A stretch of DNA of 6,203 nucleotides from the NCBI GenBank assembly GCA_030424955.1, contig JAUHVS010000380.1, forward strand, positions 1-6,203, in the 5' to 3' direction. Numbering within the stretch: the first letter of the stretch is position 1; every line of letters starts with the position of its first letter. This stretch comes from a bacterium. Lineage in GTDB: Bacteria > Myxococcota_A > Bradymonadia > UBA7976 > UBA1532. Position numbers and translations under genes: made by a program. The notes below the pieces were generated by a model. That model searched no databases. It was not told the origin of the DNA and saw only the letters and a program-made list of their open reading frames with translations. Below are positions 5,979-6,203 of this stretch, in pieces.

Positions 5979-6203
5979 TCAGGTCGGGTGGCAGAACCCG
6001 ACGGGGTCCTTGATGAAGGCCAGCACGTCGGCGTTGACGGCCTCGTGCTCCACGTCGAGCGGGAGGATGTGCCAGCTCTGGGGGTAGATGATGGCCCGCC
6101 GGTGCCGCGTGCGCAGGGCCTGCAGGGCGAGCTGGGCGTTGCGCACGGGGGCGACGTGGTCGTGGCGGCCGTGCTGCAGCAGCACGGGGCAGCTCAGCCG
6201 GCT
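5979..6203 (-). CDS. Alpha/beta hydrolase, carboxylesterase/monoacylglycerol lipase type (3' end only)
   Basis: Only the last 74 codons lie in the window; the frame is open to the right edge, so the 5' part with the nucleophilic Ser is missing. The GTG at 6185 is internal: in-frame codons upstream read SRLSCP and lead straight into the strand VLLQHG, as in the intact fold. The fragment carries the last two members of the catalytic triad. Asp15 of the visible part is in GRHDHVAP, and His45 is in SWHILPLDVEHE, exactly 30 residues apart. This SxHxxxxDxE pattern and spacing match Est30-like carboxylesterases and related monoacylglycerol lipases. The C-terminal helix NADVLAFI is also typical. The enzyme should hydrolyse short or medium acyl esters. 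Co-orientation 37 bp upstream of glpK suggests it helps release glycerol from acylglycerols, although these esterases are often less specific than that. No leader can be judged. Confidence 0.85.
   Translation of the reverse strand, partial: SRLSCPVLLQHGRHDHVAPVRNAQLALQALRTRHRRAIIYPQSWHILPLDVEHEAVNADVLAFIKDPVGFCHPT

Noticed and set aside
4775..6013. A 412-codon plus-strand frame opposite glpK
   Set aside because: It is antisense to an unmistakable glycerol kinase and gives Gly/Ala/His low-complexity sequence.

Overview
The window is very GC-rich (by eye around 70% or more). Its genes have almost exclusively G or C at third codon positions, and most have AGGAG/GAGG-type ribosome binding sites. 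The proteins are rich in Ala, Gly, Pro and Arg. This suits a high-GC Gram-negative bacterium such as Myxococcota or a related former deltaproteobacterium, but nothing here fixes the taxon. I see no insertion sequence, CRISPR array, tRNA, rRNA or phage gene.

Layout from left to right. Positions 1-367 hold no convincing protein gene apart from a possible few-codon tail of an upstream CDS. They contain a textbook intrinsic terminator (257-292, + strand), preceded by a stretch that can fold into nested long-range stems, so a structured small RNA or long 3' UTR may end here. A complete MATE-family multidrug/toxin antiporter follows (368-1729, +). It converges, across a short segment of G/C-only hairpins, on a two-gene minus-strand unit: a 130-residue hypothetical protein (3709-3317), then a 495-residue protein (3271-1784). 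The second has a helical N-terminus, a Pro/Ala linker and a C-terminal Rossmann-like domain resembling DUF2325. Divergent from this unit, across about 206 bp with a conspicuous AT-rich island, is a small protein with a C-terminal membrane anchor (3916-4419, +). That gene converges on a minus-strand pair: the 3' end of an alpha/beta hydrolase of carboxylesterase/monoacylglycerol lipase type (6203-5979, truncated by the window edge), then a complete glycerol kinase glpK (5941-4460).

The clearest functional link is hydrolase plus GlpK: an esterase or lipase could release glycerol from acylglycerols, and GlpK would phosphorylate it to sn-glycerol 3-phosphate. The GlpK keeps its catalytic residues. 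It lacks both the fructose-1,6-bisphosphate loop of the Escherichia coli enzyme and the regulatory histidine of the Gram-positive type, so its control probably differs. The middle block (tail-anchored protein, 130-residue protein, DUF2325-like protein) is the least explained part. It may be a small functional unit sharing a divergent control region, but no function can be assigned from sequence alone. I found no strong evidence for a dramatic new system; the best leads are the candidate RNA at the left edge and the middle three-gene block.
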